Origin: UBA1368 sp964563125
Lineage (GTDB): Bacteria; Bacillota; Syntrophomonadia; Syntrophomonadales; Syntrophomonadaceae
Assembly: GCA_964563125.1 (NCBI GenBank)
Contig: CAZLVY010000025.1
Coordinates: forward strand, 1 to 27,838
DNA length: 27,838 nucleotides
Direction of reading: 5' to 3'
Each line of letters begins with the position of its first letter. Position 1 is the first letter of the stretch. Made by a program: the position numbers and the translations under genes. A model generated the notes under the pieces. It did not search any database, was not told the origin of the DNA, and saw nothing but the letters and a program-made list of their open reading frames with translations. Of the stretch, positions 1 through 8,687 are shown one piece after another.

Positions 1-26
1 GAAGCCTGACCCCAATGGCAACATTA
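1..26 (-). repeat. REP-like repeat copy 1, fused to the uvrA stop codon
   Basis: Read on the minus strand this is TAATGTTGCC, a 3-nt spacer, then GGGGTCAGGCTTC. It matches the repeat family found around the transposase gene near 23.1-23.9 kb. The first three bases in this reading (24-26 on the plus strand) are the TAA stop of uvrA. The element may continue beyond the window. Confidence 0.8.
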
Positions 27-2834
27 TTTTAGGTAATGACCGGTGTAGGATTGCGGGCAATGGGCAATTTGTTCGGGGGTGCCGGCAGCCACAATATATC
101 CGCCTTTTTCTCCGCCCTCTGGTCCTAAATCGACGATATAATCTGCTGATTTTATTACATCCAAATTATGTTCGATAATTAGAACGGTATTACCATTGTC
201 AACTAACCGATTCAAAACTGTCAGCAGATGTTTGATATCTTCTTTGTGCAATCCGGTAGTAGGCTCATCCAAAATATAGAATGTCGTGCCGGTAGAACGT
301 TTGGATAGCTCGGTAGCCAGCTTTACCCTCTGAGCTTCTCCGCCGGACAAAGTCGGTGCCGGCTGCCCCAGTTGAATATAGCCCAGACCTACATCCTGAA
401 GCACCTTTAGCTTGCGGTATATGCGCGGTATAGCTTCAAAAAAATCTACTGCTTCATCAACTGTCATACTCAGGACATCAGATATAGTACTGCCTTTATA
501 TTTTACTTCCAGGGTTTCCCGGTTATAGCGTTTGCCTTTACATACTTCACAAGGTATGTAGACATCTGGCAAAAAATGCATGGCAATTTTAATAATACCA
601 TCCCCTGTACATGCTTCACACCTGCCGCCCCGGACATTGAAACTGAATCGCCCCGGCTTGTAACCTCTCATACGGGCTTCCTGGGTTTCGGAAAACAATT
701 CCCTTATACCGTCGAAGGCTCCGGTATAAGTGGCCGGATTGGACCTGGGGGTTCTGCCAATTGGTGACTGGTCAATATTTATTACTTTATCTAAATATTG
801 TGCCCCTTCAATATTCTTATGCTTGCCGGGACGGTGGCGTCCGCCATGCAGTTTTTTCATTAATCCCTGATAAATTATATCTTCTACCAGGGTGCTTTTG
901 CCGGAACCTGATACACCAGTTATTACCACCATTTGGCCCAGAGGGATTTTTATATCGATATTTTTCAAATTATGCTGGGCAGCCCCTTTAACAATCAGGT
1001 TTTTGCCATTACCCGTTCGGTGCGACGTAGGAAGCGGGATACTTCTATGTCCGGACAGATACAATCCAGTTAATGATTCGGGACAATTCATGATAGTCTC
1101 CAGCGAGCCCTGAGCAACTATTTCGCCGCCAAGTCGACCGGCCAGAGGCCCGATATCTACTATATGGTCAGCAGCCCGAATAGTATCCTCATCATGCTCG
1201 ACAACAATGACGGTATTGCCCAAATCACGCAGCCTTTTCAAGGTGGCTAACAGGCGGTCATTATCACGCGGATGCAGTCCAATACTAGGCTCATCCAAAA
1301 CATACAGGACTCCGACCAGGCTGGAGCCCACCTGAGTTGCCAGGCGGATACGCTGGGCTTCACCACCGGACAAACTGCCGGCCTGCCGGTCTAAAGTTAG
1401 ATAATCTAAGCCCACATCAATTAAAAAGGAAAGCCTTTCCCGGATTTCCTTTAACACCTGCCGGGCAATTATAGTTTCCCGCTCTTCCAGAACTAAATTA
1501 TCAATGAAGCTGCGGGCATCCCTTACTGATAAAGAAGTAACACCGTTGATTGACTGCCCTCCGATCAGAACCCATAAAACTTCCTCCCGCAACCTTTTCC
1601 CCTGACAGGTGGGACAAAGGCTTATCGTCATATATTTCTCAATCTCTTCGCGGGAGGAATCCGACTTGGTCTCCTGGAAACGGCGGGCCAAATTGTTTAT
1701 AACTCCTTCATAACTGGAACGAAAACTATTGGTTTCTCCATATGAATTAGTATAGGTTAAGCGGAACCGTTCTTCACCATTGCCGTAAAGTATCTGGTTC
1801 AACTGTTTTTCACTCAGGTCCTTTAAAGGTTTGTCCATAGGTATGTTGTTTTTATCAGCCATAGCAGCCAGAATATGATTATAGTAAGTATAGAAATTAT
1901 TAGACCAGGGAATTATAGCCCCTTCCTCCAGGCTCAGGCTCATATCTACCACCAGCGCTGGATCAATTTCTCTTTTTTCCCCCAATCCACCACAATCCGG
2001 GCAAGCACCAAAGGGATTGTTAAAGGAAAACATACGCGGACTAAGTTCCGGCAGGCTGAAACCACATTGCGGACAGGCAAAGTCACGGCTGAAAAGCATC
2101 TCTTCTTCTTTGTCATTATCGACAAGCTGCACTTTAACCGTTCCTTCACTAAGCTCAAAAGCTAACTCCAAGGACTCTGCCAGACGGCCGCGAATACCTT
2201 CTTTTATAACCAGGCGGTCAACTACCACACTAATATCATGTTTCTTATTCTTTTCCAGTTCAATTTCTTCATCAGAAGTATACTCAAACCCGTCAACTAT
2301 TACCCGGACAAAACCATCACGAAAGAGATTGCTGAGAATTTTTTTGTGTTCTCCTTTTTGCCCTTTTATAATCGGGGCTAATAATTTTATTTTACTGCCT
2401 TCCGGCAGGGCTAAAAGGCTGTCCACTACCTGATCAACCGATTGCCGCTTAATTGGCACCTTACAGTCAGGGCAATGCGGACGTCCTACCCGGGCATACA
2501 TCAGGCGCAGATAGTCATATATTTCAGTGACCGTTCCTACCGTTGAGCGCGGATTATTGGAAGTTGATTTCTGATCAATGGAAATCGACGGTGACAAACC
2601 TTCTATATAATCGACATCCGGTTTATCCATCTGACCCAAAAATTGACGGGCATAGGTGGAAAGTGATTCTACATAGCGCCGCTGCCCTTCACTATATATA
2701 GTATCGAAGGCCAGGCTTGATTTACCGGAACCTGACACCCCGGTAAATACAATCAGTTCGTCTCTGGGTATAGTAATGTTGATATTTTTTAAATTATGCT
2801 CCCGGGCACCTTTAACAACGATGCTGTTTCTCAT
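24..2834 (-). CDS. uvrA: Excinuclease ABC subunit A (UvrA)
   Basis: Damage-recognition ATPase of nucleotide excision repair; it loads UvrB onto lesions. The protein has two ABC ATPase halves. The first P-loop GVSGSGKSSLAFDT lies near residue 30 and the second, GVSGSGKSTLVEDI, near residue 640. Each half carries a signature (SLSGGEAQRIRLA and TLSGGEAQRVKLA). Zinc-finger cysteine pairs are visible (CPQCG..CPDCG in the first half; CEACTG..CEVCKG in the second), as is the UvrB-interacting region. The length of about 936 residues is normal. I chose the ATG at 2834 because GAGGGG sits about 9 nt upstream; another in-frame ATG at 2861 has poorer spacing. It follows uvrB by about 40 nt, so the two are probably cotranscribed. 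The protein ends YTGHYLK and its TAA overlaps a REP-like repeat, which may have trimmed the last residues. Confidence 0.97.
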   Translation of the reverse strand: MRNSIVVKGAREHNLKNINITIPRDELIVFTGVSGSGKSSLAFDTIYSEGQRRYVESLSTYARQFLGQMDKPDVDYIEGLSPSISIDQKSTSNNPRSTVGTVTEIYDYLRLMYARVGRPHCPDCKVPIKRQSVDQVVDSLLALPEGSKIKLLAPIIKGQKGEHKKILSNLFRDGFVRVIVDGFEYTSDEEIELEKNKKHDISVVVDRLVIKEGIRGRLAESLELAFELSEGTVKVQLVDNDKEEEMLFSRDFACPQCGFSLPELSPRMFSFNNPFGACPDCGGLGEKREIDPALVVDMSLSLEEGAIIPWSNNFYTYYNHILAAMADKNNIPMDKPLKDLSEKQLNQILYGNGEERFRLTYTNSYGETNSFRSSYEGVINNLARRFQETKSDSSREEIEKYMTISLCPTCQGKRLREEVLWVLIGGQSINGVTSLSVRDARSFIDNLVLEERETIIARQVLKEIRERLSFLIDVGLDYLTLDRQAGSLSGGEAQRIRLATQVGSSLVGVLYVLDEPSIGLHPRDNDRLLATLKRLRDLGNTVIVVEHDEDTIRAADHIVDIGPLAGRLGGEIVAQGSLETIMNCPESLTGLYLSGHRSIPLPTSHRTGNGKNLIVKGAAQHNLKNIDIKIPLGQMVVITGVSGSGKSTLVEDIIYQGLMKKLHGGRHRPGKHKNIEGAQYLDKVINIDQSPIGRTPRSNPATYTGAFDGIRELFSETQEARMRGYKPGRFSFNVRGGRCEACTGDGIIKIAMHFLPDVYIPCEVCKGKRYNRETLEVKYKGSTISDVLSMTVDEAVDFFEAIPRIYRKLKVLQDVGLGYIQLGQPAPTLSGGEAQRVKLATELSKRSTGTTFYILDEPTTGLHKEDIKHLLTVLNRLVDNGNTVLIIEHNLDVIKSADYIVDLGPEGGEKGGYIVAAGTPEQIAHCPQSYTGHYLK

Positions 2835-2872
2835 AGCTTTCTTCCCCTCTGGTTCTATCATTAGTAATTTTA

Positions 2873-4873
2873 TTATCTCCGGCGATTTTGCCGGGATTTC
2901 TTTTTAGGCGGCTGGGCTAACTCCCGCATCATATCCCGCAGCTCGGCAGCTCGTTCAAATTCCAGGCTCTCTGCCGCTTTGCGCATCTGGATTTCCATCT
3001 CCGTAATTAATCTTTTCCTCTCTTCGACCGGCAAACTTCGATAATTATCCAAATCATAATGTGCAGCTTCCTCAGCTAATACCGGTTCTACCGCTGAGTA
3101 AACCGCCTTGTGTATCGATTCCGGAGTAATATTGTGTAAAAGGTTATGAGCTACTTGTTTTTCCCGCCGACGGTCAGTTTCCTCAATTGCCATCTGCATT
3201 GAATTAGTCATTTTATCGGCATACATTATTACTTTGCCTTCCACATTACGTGCCGCTCTGCCGATGGTTTGAATTAATGAGCGCCCGGAACGTAAAAACC
3301 CTTCTTTATCGGCATCCAGTATAGCTACCAGTGCTACTTCTGGTAAATCCAAACCTTCCCTTAGTAAATTAATACCAATCAAAACATCAAAACTACCCAG
3401 GCGCAGTTCGCGCAGAATTTCCAAACGCTCCAGAGCATCAATATCAGAATGCATATAGCGACAATTGATACCATTTTCATCAAAATAATCAGCCAGATCT
3501 TCTGCCATCCGCTTGGTCATGGTAGTGACTAAAACCCGGAAGCCTACTTCTACTTTAGCTCTGATTTCAGCCATCAAATCATCAATTTGATTTAGGGTCG
3601 GTTTGACTTCAATTATGGGGTCGATTAGACCGGTTGGCCTTATTATCTGTTCCGCTATCTGACTGCTGCGCTCCATTTCAAAATCCCCTGGAGTAGCACT
3701 GACATAAACCACCTGCTTGCGCTTTTCCTCAAATTCACTAAAACGCAGCGGCCGGTTGTCGAGTGCCGATGGAAGCCGGAAGCCAAAATCGACCAGGTTT
3801 TGCTTACGGGATTGGTCACCGGCATACATTCCCCTGACCTGGGGTAAACCGATATGTGATTCATCCATAAACATCAGGTAATCATCGGGAAAAAAGTCGA
3901 TCAAAGTGTAAGGCGGATCCCCCGGGGCCCGTCCCGTAATATAACGGGAATAGTTTTCAATTCCCTTACAGTAGCCGATTTCTTTTATCATTTCCAGATC
4001 ATATCTGGTCCTTTGTTCAATACGCTGAGCTTCAATCAACTTGCCCTCTTGTTTGAATTTTTCCACCTGCCCGGCCAATTCCGTTTCTATTTCATCCGCC
4101 GCCGCCAGCATATTTTCCCGGGAGGTTACAAAATGGGAGGCCGGGAAGATCATAATATGATTACGACGTCCATAAATTTCTCCTGTCAGAGGATTAAATT
4201 CCAACAGTCTTTCAATTTCATCTCCAAAAAACTCTATTCTTATAGCCCGCTCCCAGGATGAAGCGGGGTAAACTTCAACTACATCACCCCGTACCCTGAA
4301 GTGTCCCCTGCTAAAGGCTACTTCATTGCGCTCATAATGATTTTCTACCAAACGGCGCAGCAAATCGTCTCGTCCCATTTCCGTCTGCGGGCGCAGGGAT
4401 ACAGCCATTTCGTAATAATCCTGCGGCGCACCCAGACCATATATACAGGAAACACTGGCAACAATCAGCACATCCCTTCTTTCCAGCAGGGAGGCAGTTG
4501 CCGAGTGGCGCATATTATCAATTTCATCATTTATCGATGAATCTTTTTCAATATATGTGTCAGTTGACGGTACATAAGCTTCTGGTTGATAGTAATCATA
4601 ATAACTGATAAAATACTCCACCGCATTTTCGGGGAAAAACTGCTTGAACTCCGCATAAAGCTGGCCTGCCAGAGTTTTATTGGGCGCCATTACCAGGGTC
4701 GGCCTCTGCAGTTGCTCAACTATTTTAGCCATAGTAAAAGTTTTCCCGGAACCGGTTACTCCCAGTAAGGTTTGTTCACCTTGACCCTTAAGCAGCCCAT
4801 TTACCAGCTTATCAATCGCTTGCGGCTGGTCACCGGTTGGTCTATATTCAGAATGTAATATAAATTTCCCCAT
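2873..4873 (-). CDS. uvrB: Excinuclease ABC subunit B (UvrB)
   Basis: Helicase-like core of the UvrABC repair complex; it verifies damage and recruits UvrC. Visible features are the N-terminal motif YRPTGDQPQAI, Walker A GVTGSGKTFTMA, the beta-hairpin region YYDYYQPEAYVP that clamps DNA, helicase motif DESHIGLPQ, motif VI QTIGRAARN, and a C-terminal UVR motif (residues about 625-660, EMEIQMRKAAESLEFERAAE) that contacts UvrC. The start is set at MGKFILHSEYRPTG, where homologues begin and where AAAGGT lies about 9 nt upstream; 20 further in-frame codons upstream look non-coding. The 666 residues are standard. I saw no convincing LexA-type box (GAAC-N4-GTTC) upstream. A small perfect hairpin (GATAGC/GCTATC, 4926-4942) lies in the leader. 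Confidence 0.97.
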   Translation of the reverse strand: MGKFILHSEYRPTGDQPQAIDKLVNGLLKGQGEQTLLGVTGSGKTFTMAKIVEQLQRPTLVMAPNKTLAGQLYAEFKQFFPENAVEYFISYYDYYQPEAYVPSTDTYIEKDSSINDEIDNMRHSATASLLERRDVLIVASVSCIYGLGAPQDYYEMAVSLRPQTEMGRDDLLRRLVENHYERNEVAFSRGHFRVRGDVVEVYPASSWERAIRIEFFGDEIERLLEFNPLTGEIYGRRNHIMIFPASHFVTSRENMLAAADEIETELAGQVEKFKQEGKLIEAQRIEQRTRYDLEMIKEIGYCKGIENYSRYITGRAPGDPPYTLIDFFPDDYLMFMDESHIGLPQVRGMYAGDQSRKQNLVDFGFRLPSALDNRPLRFSEFEEKRKQVVYVSATPGDFEMERSSQIAEQIIRPTGLIDPIIEVKPTLNQIDDLMAEIRAKVEVGFRVLVTTMTKRMAEDLADYFDENGINCRYMHSDIDALERLEILRELRLGSFDVLIGINLLREGLDLPEVALVAILDADKEGFLRSGRSLIQTIGRAARNVEGKVIMYADKMTNSMQMAIEETDRRREKQVAHNLLHNITPESIHKAVYSAVEPVLAEEAAHYDLDNYRSLPVEERKRLITEMEIQMRKAAESLEFERAAELRDMMRELAQPPKKKSRQNRRR

Positions 4874-5022
4874 ATTATCACGACCTTTATAATTATAAGC
4901 ACCCGAAAACACAGAATTCCAAACTGATAGCATTTAGCTATCCGCAGAACCCTATGCCTATATTATAATATTCTATAATTTTATCATATCTAAAACATAA
5001 GGCTTAAAAGTGCTTTATTTCC

Positions 5023-6108
5023 TTAATTACTACTGTCCGGCTTAATTGCTGCTGTAATGTCTGCTATTATTTCTTCCCTGCACCTGTCAAGCTGAGCCAA
5101 ATCAATTGCCGCAGCATAGATGCGCTTTAATTCTCCTATAGAAAGCTGAGCATTTTCCAGTTGCTGTTGTGCTTCCTGCATGAAGACTTCATATTGCCTT
5201 TTTGATGGCATCGTCTGCCGCTCACTTAGTTTATGGTCATAACTGTCTAAATATTGCTCTGCCGCAATTATTTCATCACCAGGCTGCAAATTGACAGCCA
5301 GATATCCAGCATCAATTAAGGCTACCTGAAGATTGCGGATTATAATAGCTGATAAAATGTCTATATCAAACCCACTGTGATAATATTCTACCGAAAAGCC
5401 TTTTTCTTTGGCGCGCCCGGCTATTTCTGAGATTATGGCTGCTTTGCCGCTTCCCGCCGGCCCGGTAAAAATATATCTTTTGCTGCAGGCATGACTGATG
5501 GTATCAATATAGTTTATCATTCCCTCTGCAGTTACTGCACTGGCAAAATAATGTTTTTCTTCCGGTTGCTGATTAATTATGCGCTCCGCCAAATTATCTG
5601 TTAATACCGCGACTTTCTCCCGGTTGATATGGCGGGCGGCAACTTTTTTAATATCGTCGGCGGCCGTCCCGGCAGATTGTATTAGCTCAATTGCTCGTTC
5701 TCGGTTGGCTGCCAATTGCTCATATAATTGTTCAATCGTTAGCCTTTTTAGCGCTAATGCACTTTGGTCTCTAAAAATATCCAGATTGATTATTTGCACG
5801 GCAGCAGAATTCTTAAGATCAATATTATCCAGCAAACCTCCATTTACAACCGCTGCCTCCATTTCAGGAAAAAATACCCCCTCCGGATTTAAAAGGTCAA
5901 AGGAAGAAACCCAAACTTCAACCCGGAAGCCCTGCTTTGCCATAGCTTCTGCCAATAAACGCATAAAGGCTGCTTTTCCTGAACCAACTGCCCCTTGCAG
6001 GACATATACTTTTTTAAGTCCGGAAATAAGTTCAGGAACAAAAGAATGAAAACCTTGGCGTGTATTACTGCTGGTAAATACATATCTGAACTTTTCTCTG
6101 TTTTTCAA
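5023..6108 (-). CDS. Duplicated P-loop protein with altered Walker A motifs
   Basis: A 361-residue cytosolic protein made of two similar halves. Half 1 (about residues 6-95) reads YVFTSSNTRQGFHSF, then YVLQGAVGSGKAAF, then VEVWVSSFDLLNPEGVFF. Half 2 (about 185-275) reads HYFASAVTAEGMINY, YIFTGPAGSGKAAI, then VEYYHSGFDIDILSAI. This layout fits a Firmicute family of tandem P-loop proteins annotated only as ATP-binding (I believe NCBI PRK06851; from memory). In both halves the residue after the P-loop lysine is Ala, not the Mg-coordinating Ser/Thr, so nucleotide hydrolysis is doubtful. The start is TTG at 6108 with AGGGG 8 nt upstream. It lies between the ctpA terminator and uvrB and probably forms its own unit. 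The true function is unknown. Confidence 0.75.
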   Translation of the reverse strand: MKNREKFRYVFTSSNTRQGFHSFVPELISGLKKVYVLQGAVGSGKAAFMRLLAEAMAKQGFRVEVWVSSFDLLNPEGVFFPEMEAAVVNGGLLDNIDLKNSAAVQIINLDIFRDQSALALKRLTIEQLYEQLAANRERAIELIQSAGTAADDIKKVAARHINREKVAVLTDNLAERIINQQPEEKHYFASAVTAEGMINYIDTISHACSKRYIFTGPAGSGKAAIISEIAGRAKEKGFSVEYYHSGFDIDILSAIIIRNLQVALIDAGYLAVNLQPGDEIIAAEQYLDSYDHKLSERQTMPSKRQYEVFMQEAQQQLENAQLSIGELKRIYAAAIDLAQLDRCREEIIADITAAIKPDSSN

Positions 6109-6189
6109 GCCACTAACCCCTCTCTCTTAACTGCTTTAGTATATGCAAAACAGTTATAAAGAGTTTACATTATGGACTGCAGACTCAAC

Positions 6190-6214
6190 AAAAAAGGTGA
6201 TTATTAAAATCACC
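6190..6214 (-). terminator. Intrinsic terminator downstream of ctpA
   Basis: On the minus strand a GGTGATT/AATCACC stem with a short A/T loop is followed by six T. It ends the ctpA transcript after a 3' untranslated region of about 120 nt. The plus strand also shows a shorter T-run after the stem, so weak bidirectional action is possible. Confidence 0.75.
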
Positions 6215-6276
6215 CTTTTCTGGCTGGCTCGTGTTTTGTATCAAGTCTCCCTACGTATCGCATCATCAGGCTATCC

Positions 6277-6292
6277 GGAGACTAAAGTCTCC
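6277..6292. repeat. Perfect 16-bp palindrome in the ctpA 3' region
   Basis: GGAGACTAAAGTCTCC is a perfect inverted repeat between the ctpA stop and its terminator. A second AGTCTCC lies at 6244-6250. In RNA it would form a stable stem. It matches no riboswitch I know and is unlike the REP family elsewhere in the window. Confidence 0.55.
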
Positions 6293-6334
6293 TCTACAGA
6301 TATCAAAATCGGGGTTTTCGCAGTGGAATCACGC

Positions 6335-7468
6335 TTAGAATATTTGCTTTTTAATTATTTCAATGGCTTTCTGTAGTTGTACATCCTGGGCATCCTGGTC
6401 GGTCAATTCTACTACATAATCAGGAGTTATGCCGATTTTATTAATATCAGTACCATTGGGCGTAAAATACTTCTGGGTAGTAAGTTGTAAGGCTCCACCA
6501 TCAGGAAGCTGAAATATTGTCTGTACCAGTCCTTTGCCAAAAGTTTGTTCCCCCACTAAAACCGCGCGTTTATTATCCTGTAAAGCCCCGGCTAAGATTT
6601 CCGAAGCACTTGCACTGTTTCCATTTACCAAAACTACCAATGGAATATCTACCGACTGCCCCGAAGCTTTATAAGCATTCTCATTGTTATTGTTATCAGC
6701 TACACTTACTACTTCTTCATCATTATCGAGGAAGAGGCTGGCAATGGCAATCGAAGATTCGAATTCACCGCCGCCATTATTGCGTAAGTCCAGAATTAAG
6801 CCTTCGATTTGCTTTTCCCCTAACAAGGTATTAACGCTGTCAGCCATTTCCTGGGCAGATTGAGTATGGAATTGATTTAATTTTATATACCCTATACCAG
6901 GGAATTCATTGAGAGTCTTTGCATCGACTGAAGGAACATTGATAATTTCACGAATGATTTTAAATTCATGTTCCTTACCATCGCTTTCCCGATAAACGGA
7001 TAATAACAGTTGAGTTCCGGGTTCACCCCGCATCTGGTGAACCACTTCATCCTGACTCAGATTCATAACGCTTTCACCGTTTATGCGGATAATAATATCT
7101 CCGTTTTTTACTCCCGCCTCAAAAGCTGGCGTATCTTTTATAGGCGACACTATTTTCTGTCTGCCATTATCATCCTGTAATACATATACACCTATGCCGC
7201 CAAACTTAGCTTCCAGCTTTATTTGCAAATCCTGCCAGGTTTGCTGATCCAGATAACGCGAATAAGGATCCTCAAGTGATGCCACCACTCCTGATGTTGC
7301 CCCGCCAATCAAACCTGCTGAATCTGATTCGTACAAAGATTGAGTATTAACCAGCCCTAACACACTAAAAAGTGTGGTAATAGCTGTAAAATTAGTTAGC
7401 ATAAGAAACAGCACCACTATCGTTGCTATTACTCCGATAACGGCAAAAAATAAGCTTAATCCTTTCAT
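6335..7468 (-). CDS. ctpA: S41 carboxy-terminal processing protease (CtpA/CtpB type)
   Basis: Membrane-anchored serine protease acting outside the cytoplasmic membrane. From the N terminus it has one membrane segment (about residues 3-28), then the NTQSLYESDSAGLIGG..DPYSRYL region, a PDZ domain (GIGVYVLQDDNGRQKIVSPI..GDIIIRINGESV), and the S41 catalytic domain. The catalytic Ser is in NGNSASASEILAG and the Lys in TFGKGLVQT, so it looks active. The start is uncertain: ATG 7468 has GAGG 4 nt upstream, while in-frame ATGs at 7480 and 7501 lack a good site. It lies downstream of the ftsEX-M23 operon, as ctpB does near ftsEX in Bacillus. Roles of relatives include regulated processing of secreted or sporulation proteins; the target here is unknown. 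Confidence 0.92.
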   Translation of the reverse strand: MKGLSLFFAVIGVIATIVVLFLMLTNFTAITTLFSVLGLVNTQSLYESDSAGLIGGATSGVVASLEDPYSRYLDQQTWQDLQIKLEAKFGGIGVYVLQDDNGRQKIVSPIKDTPAFEAGVKNGDIIIRINGESVMNLSQDEVVHQMRGEPGTQLLLSVYRESDGKEHEFKIIREIINVPSVDAKTLNEFPGIGYIKLNQFHTQSAQEMADSVNTLLGEKQIEGLILDLRNNGGGEFESSIAIASLFLDNDEEVVSVADNNNNENAYKASGQSVDIPLVVLVNGNSASASEILAGALQDNKRAVLVGEQTFGKGLVQTIFQLPDGGALQLTTQKYFTPNGTDINKIGITPDYVVELTDQDAQDVQLQKAIEIIKKQIF

Positions 7469-7554
7469 TAATCCTCGCATTTTATATATTTTCACCACCA
7501 TATTGCATTTTATTTCAAGACTACATTTAATATGTTACTCTACCGTAGAAAACA

Positions 7555-7584
7555 ATTATAGTTTTTTCCGCAAGAAAACACCAA
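7555..7584 (-). promoter_or_regulatory. Candidate sigma-A promoter for ctpA
   Basis: Minus strand TTGGTG, 18-nt spacer, TATAAT (perfect -10), between the M23 terminator and the ctpA start. The position fits, but the -35 matches only its first three bases. Sequence inspection only. Confidence 0.4.
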
Positions 7585-7605
7585 CAAATATAACTAATTT
7601 GTGAC

Positions 7606-7633
7606 AATAAAATAGCGGAGCCATGGCTCCGCT
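7606..7633 (-). terminator. Intrinsic terminator of the ftsE-ftsX-M23 operon
   Basis: A perfect 20-bp palindrome AGCGGAGCCATGGCTCCGCT (7614-7633) is followed on the minus strand by ATTTTATT. It lies 22 nt past the stop of the M23 peptidase gene. The T-tract is interrupted but the stem is strong. Confidence 0.75.
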
Positions 7634-7655
7634 CCTGGTTAATCAATTAAATCCA

Positions 7656-8631
7656 CTAGATATAACTCATGGGATTAGTATGTACACCGTTTATTCTTAC
7701 TTCAAAATGAAGATGTGGACCGGTACTCCATCCTGTAGAGCCTACCTTGCCAATAGTCTGACCTTTGTCTACTGCTGCTCCATTAGCTGCAATAATAGTA
7801 GACATATGTGCGTAAAGAGTGGAAATACCTCCGCCATGGTCTACAACTACTACCTGACCATAGCCTCCCAGCCAGCCGGTCTGAATAACCGTGCCGCTAT
7901 CAGCGGCAACAATGTTTACACCGCCCGGTGCGCCAATATCGACCCCGGTATGCATCTTATTATATTTTAAAATGGGATGATATCTCATNNNNNNNNNNNN
8001 NNNNNNNNNNNNNNNNNNNNNNNNNNNNNNNNNNNNNNNNNNNNNNNNNNNNNNNNNNNNNNNNNNNNNNNNNNNNNNNNNNNNNNNNCTCATTTTGTTT
8101 TACTTCTAAATCACTTTTCTTCATATTCAAGTCTTGCTTTTGTTGATTTATAGAATCAATTAGTTCCATATCCTGTTCCACGATCATACTGAGCAGGTCG
8201 TAGCGGGTAAGAAAATCTTTTAAATCAGTTGCAGAGAGTAAAACCTCCATATAGGTCAAGTCACCTTTTTCGTATATATAAACTAATCGATCGCTTAATA
8301 ACAGATTTTGCTTATCAAGGTGTTTTTCGGCCTCTTTTATATCTGCTTCAGTGGCGGCAATACCGTTCTCTAAATCAGCGATCCTTACTTCCAGACTTTT
8401 AATCTCATTTTCCTTATTAATAATATTTTTTTCTATACTTTGCAATTGTCCCATAATAGACTGTTCTTGTTTCTTCGCTCTGCTTAATTTACTTTGCTCG
8501 GAATTAATCTGTCTGCCTACTTCCTCTAACTGGTTTTTGGCATCATCAATTTCATCAGCATATACCGGCAAAATGCTGCCCAGAAAAAAGGTAGCTAAGA
8601 TTACTAAAAGTACCCATTTTTTTACTCTCAC
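7656..8631 (-). CDS. Coiled-coil M23 murein endopeptidase, interrupted by an assembly gap
   Basis: Secreted cell-wall hydrolase, probably the partner activated by FtsEX. The N-terminal part (8089-8631) starts with a signal peptide (MRVKKWVLLVILATFFLGSI..VYA) and runs into a long coiled coil (about residues 27-181). The C-terminal part (7656-7988) is an M23/LytM domain with metal and catalytic residues HTGVD, LYAHMS and GPHLHFEVR all present, so it should be active, unlike degenerate EnvC. A run of 100 N (7989-8088) lies between. The two parts are in different frames across it, as expected when 100 N is a placeholder and not a measured gap. By comparison with relatives of about 370-390 residues, roughly 80-100 residues are missing, including the end of the coiled coil and the start of the M23 fold. 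It follows ftsX by 56 nt. Confidence 0.88.
7989..8088. other. Assembly gap (100 N)
   Basis: One hundred undetermined bases inside the M23 peptidase gene. The round number and the frame disagreement between flanks indicate a scaffold gap of unknown true length. Confidence 0.99.
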
Positions 8632-8687
8632 TCTACGTTGACCTCCTTTAACTCTCCTTCTAAACTGACCAACCTTTAAACTTTTGC

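Noticed and set aside
2017..2433. Plus-strand frame of about 138 residues inside uvrA, and several other long plus-strand frames within secA, uvrB and the subtilase
   Set aside because: They lie opposite well-supported genes, have low-complexity composition and lack ribosome binding sites.
4871..5000. LexA/SOS operator upstream of uvrB
   Set aside because: Expected from biology, but I found no GAAC-N4-GTTC or close variant between uvrB and the previous gene.
6223..6334. A riboswitch or other known regulatory RNA downstream of ctpA
   Set aside because: It contains a palindrome, but none of the conserved cores I know (TPP, SAM, c-di-GMP, T-box) could be seen, and it lies 3' of the gene.
7656..8093. 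Two separate genes on either side of the N gap
   Set aside because: A signal peptide and coiled coil on one side and an M23 domain on the other are one known architecture. The frame change is explained by the placeholder gap.
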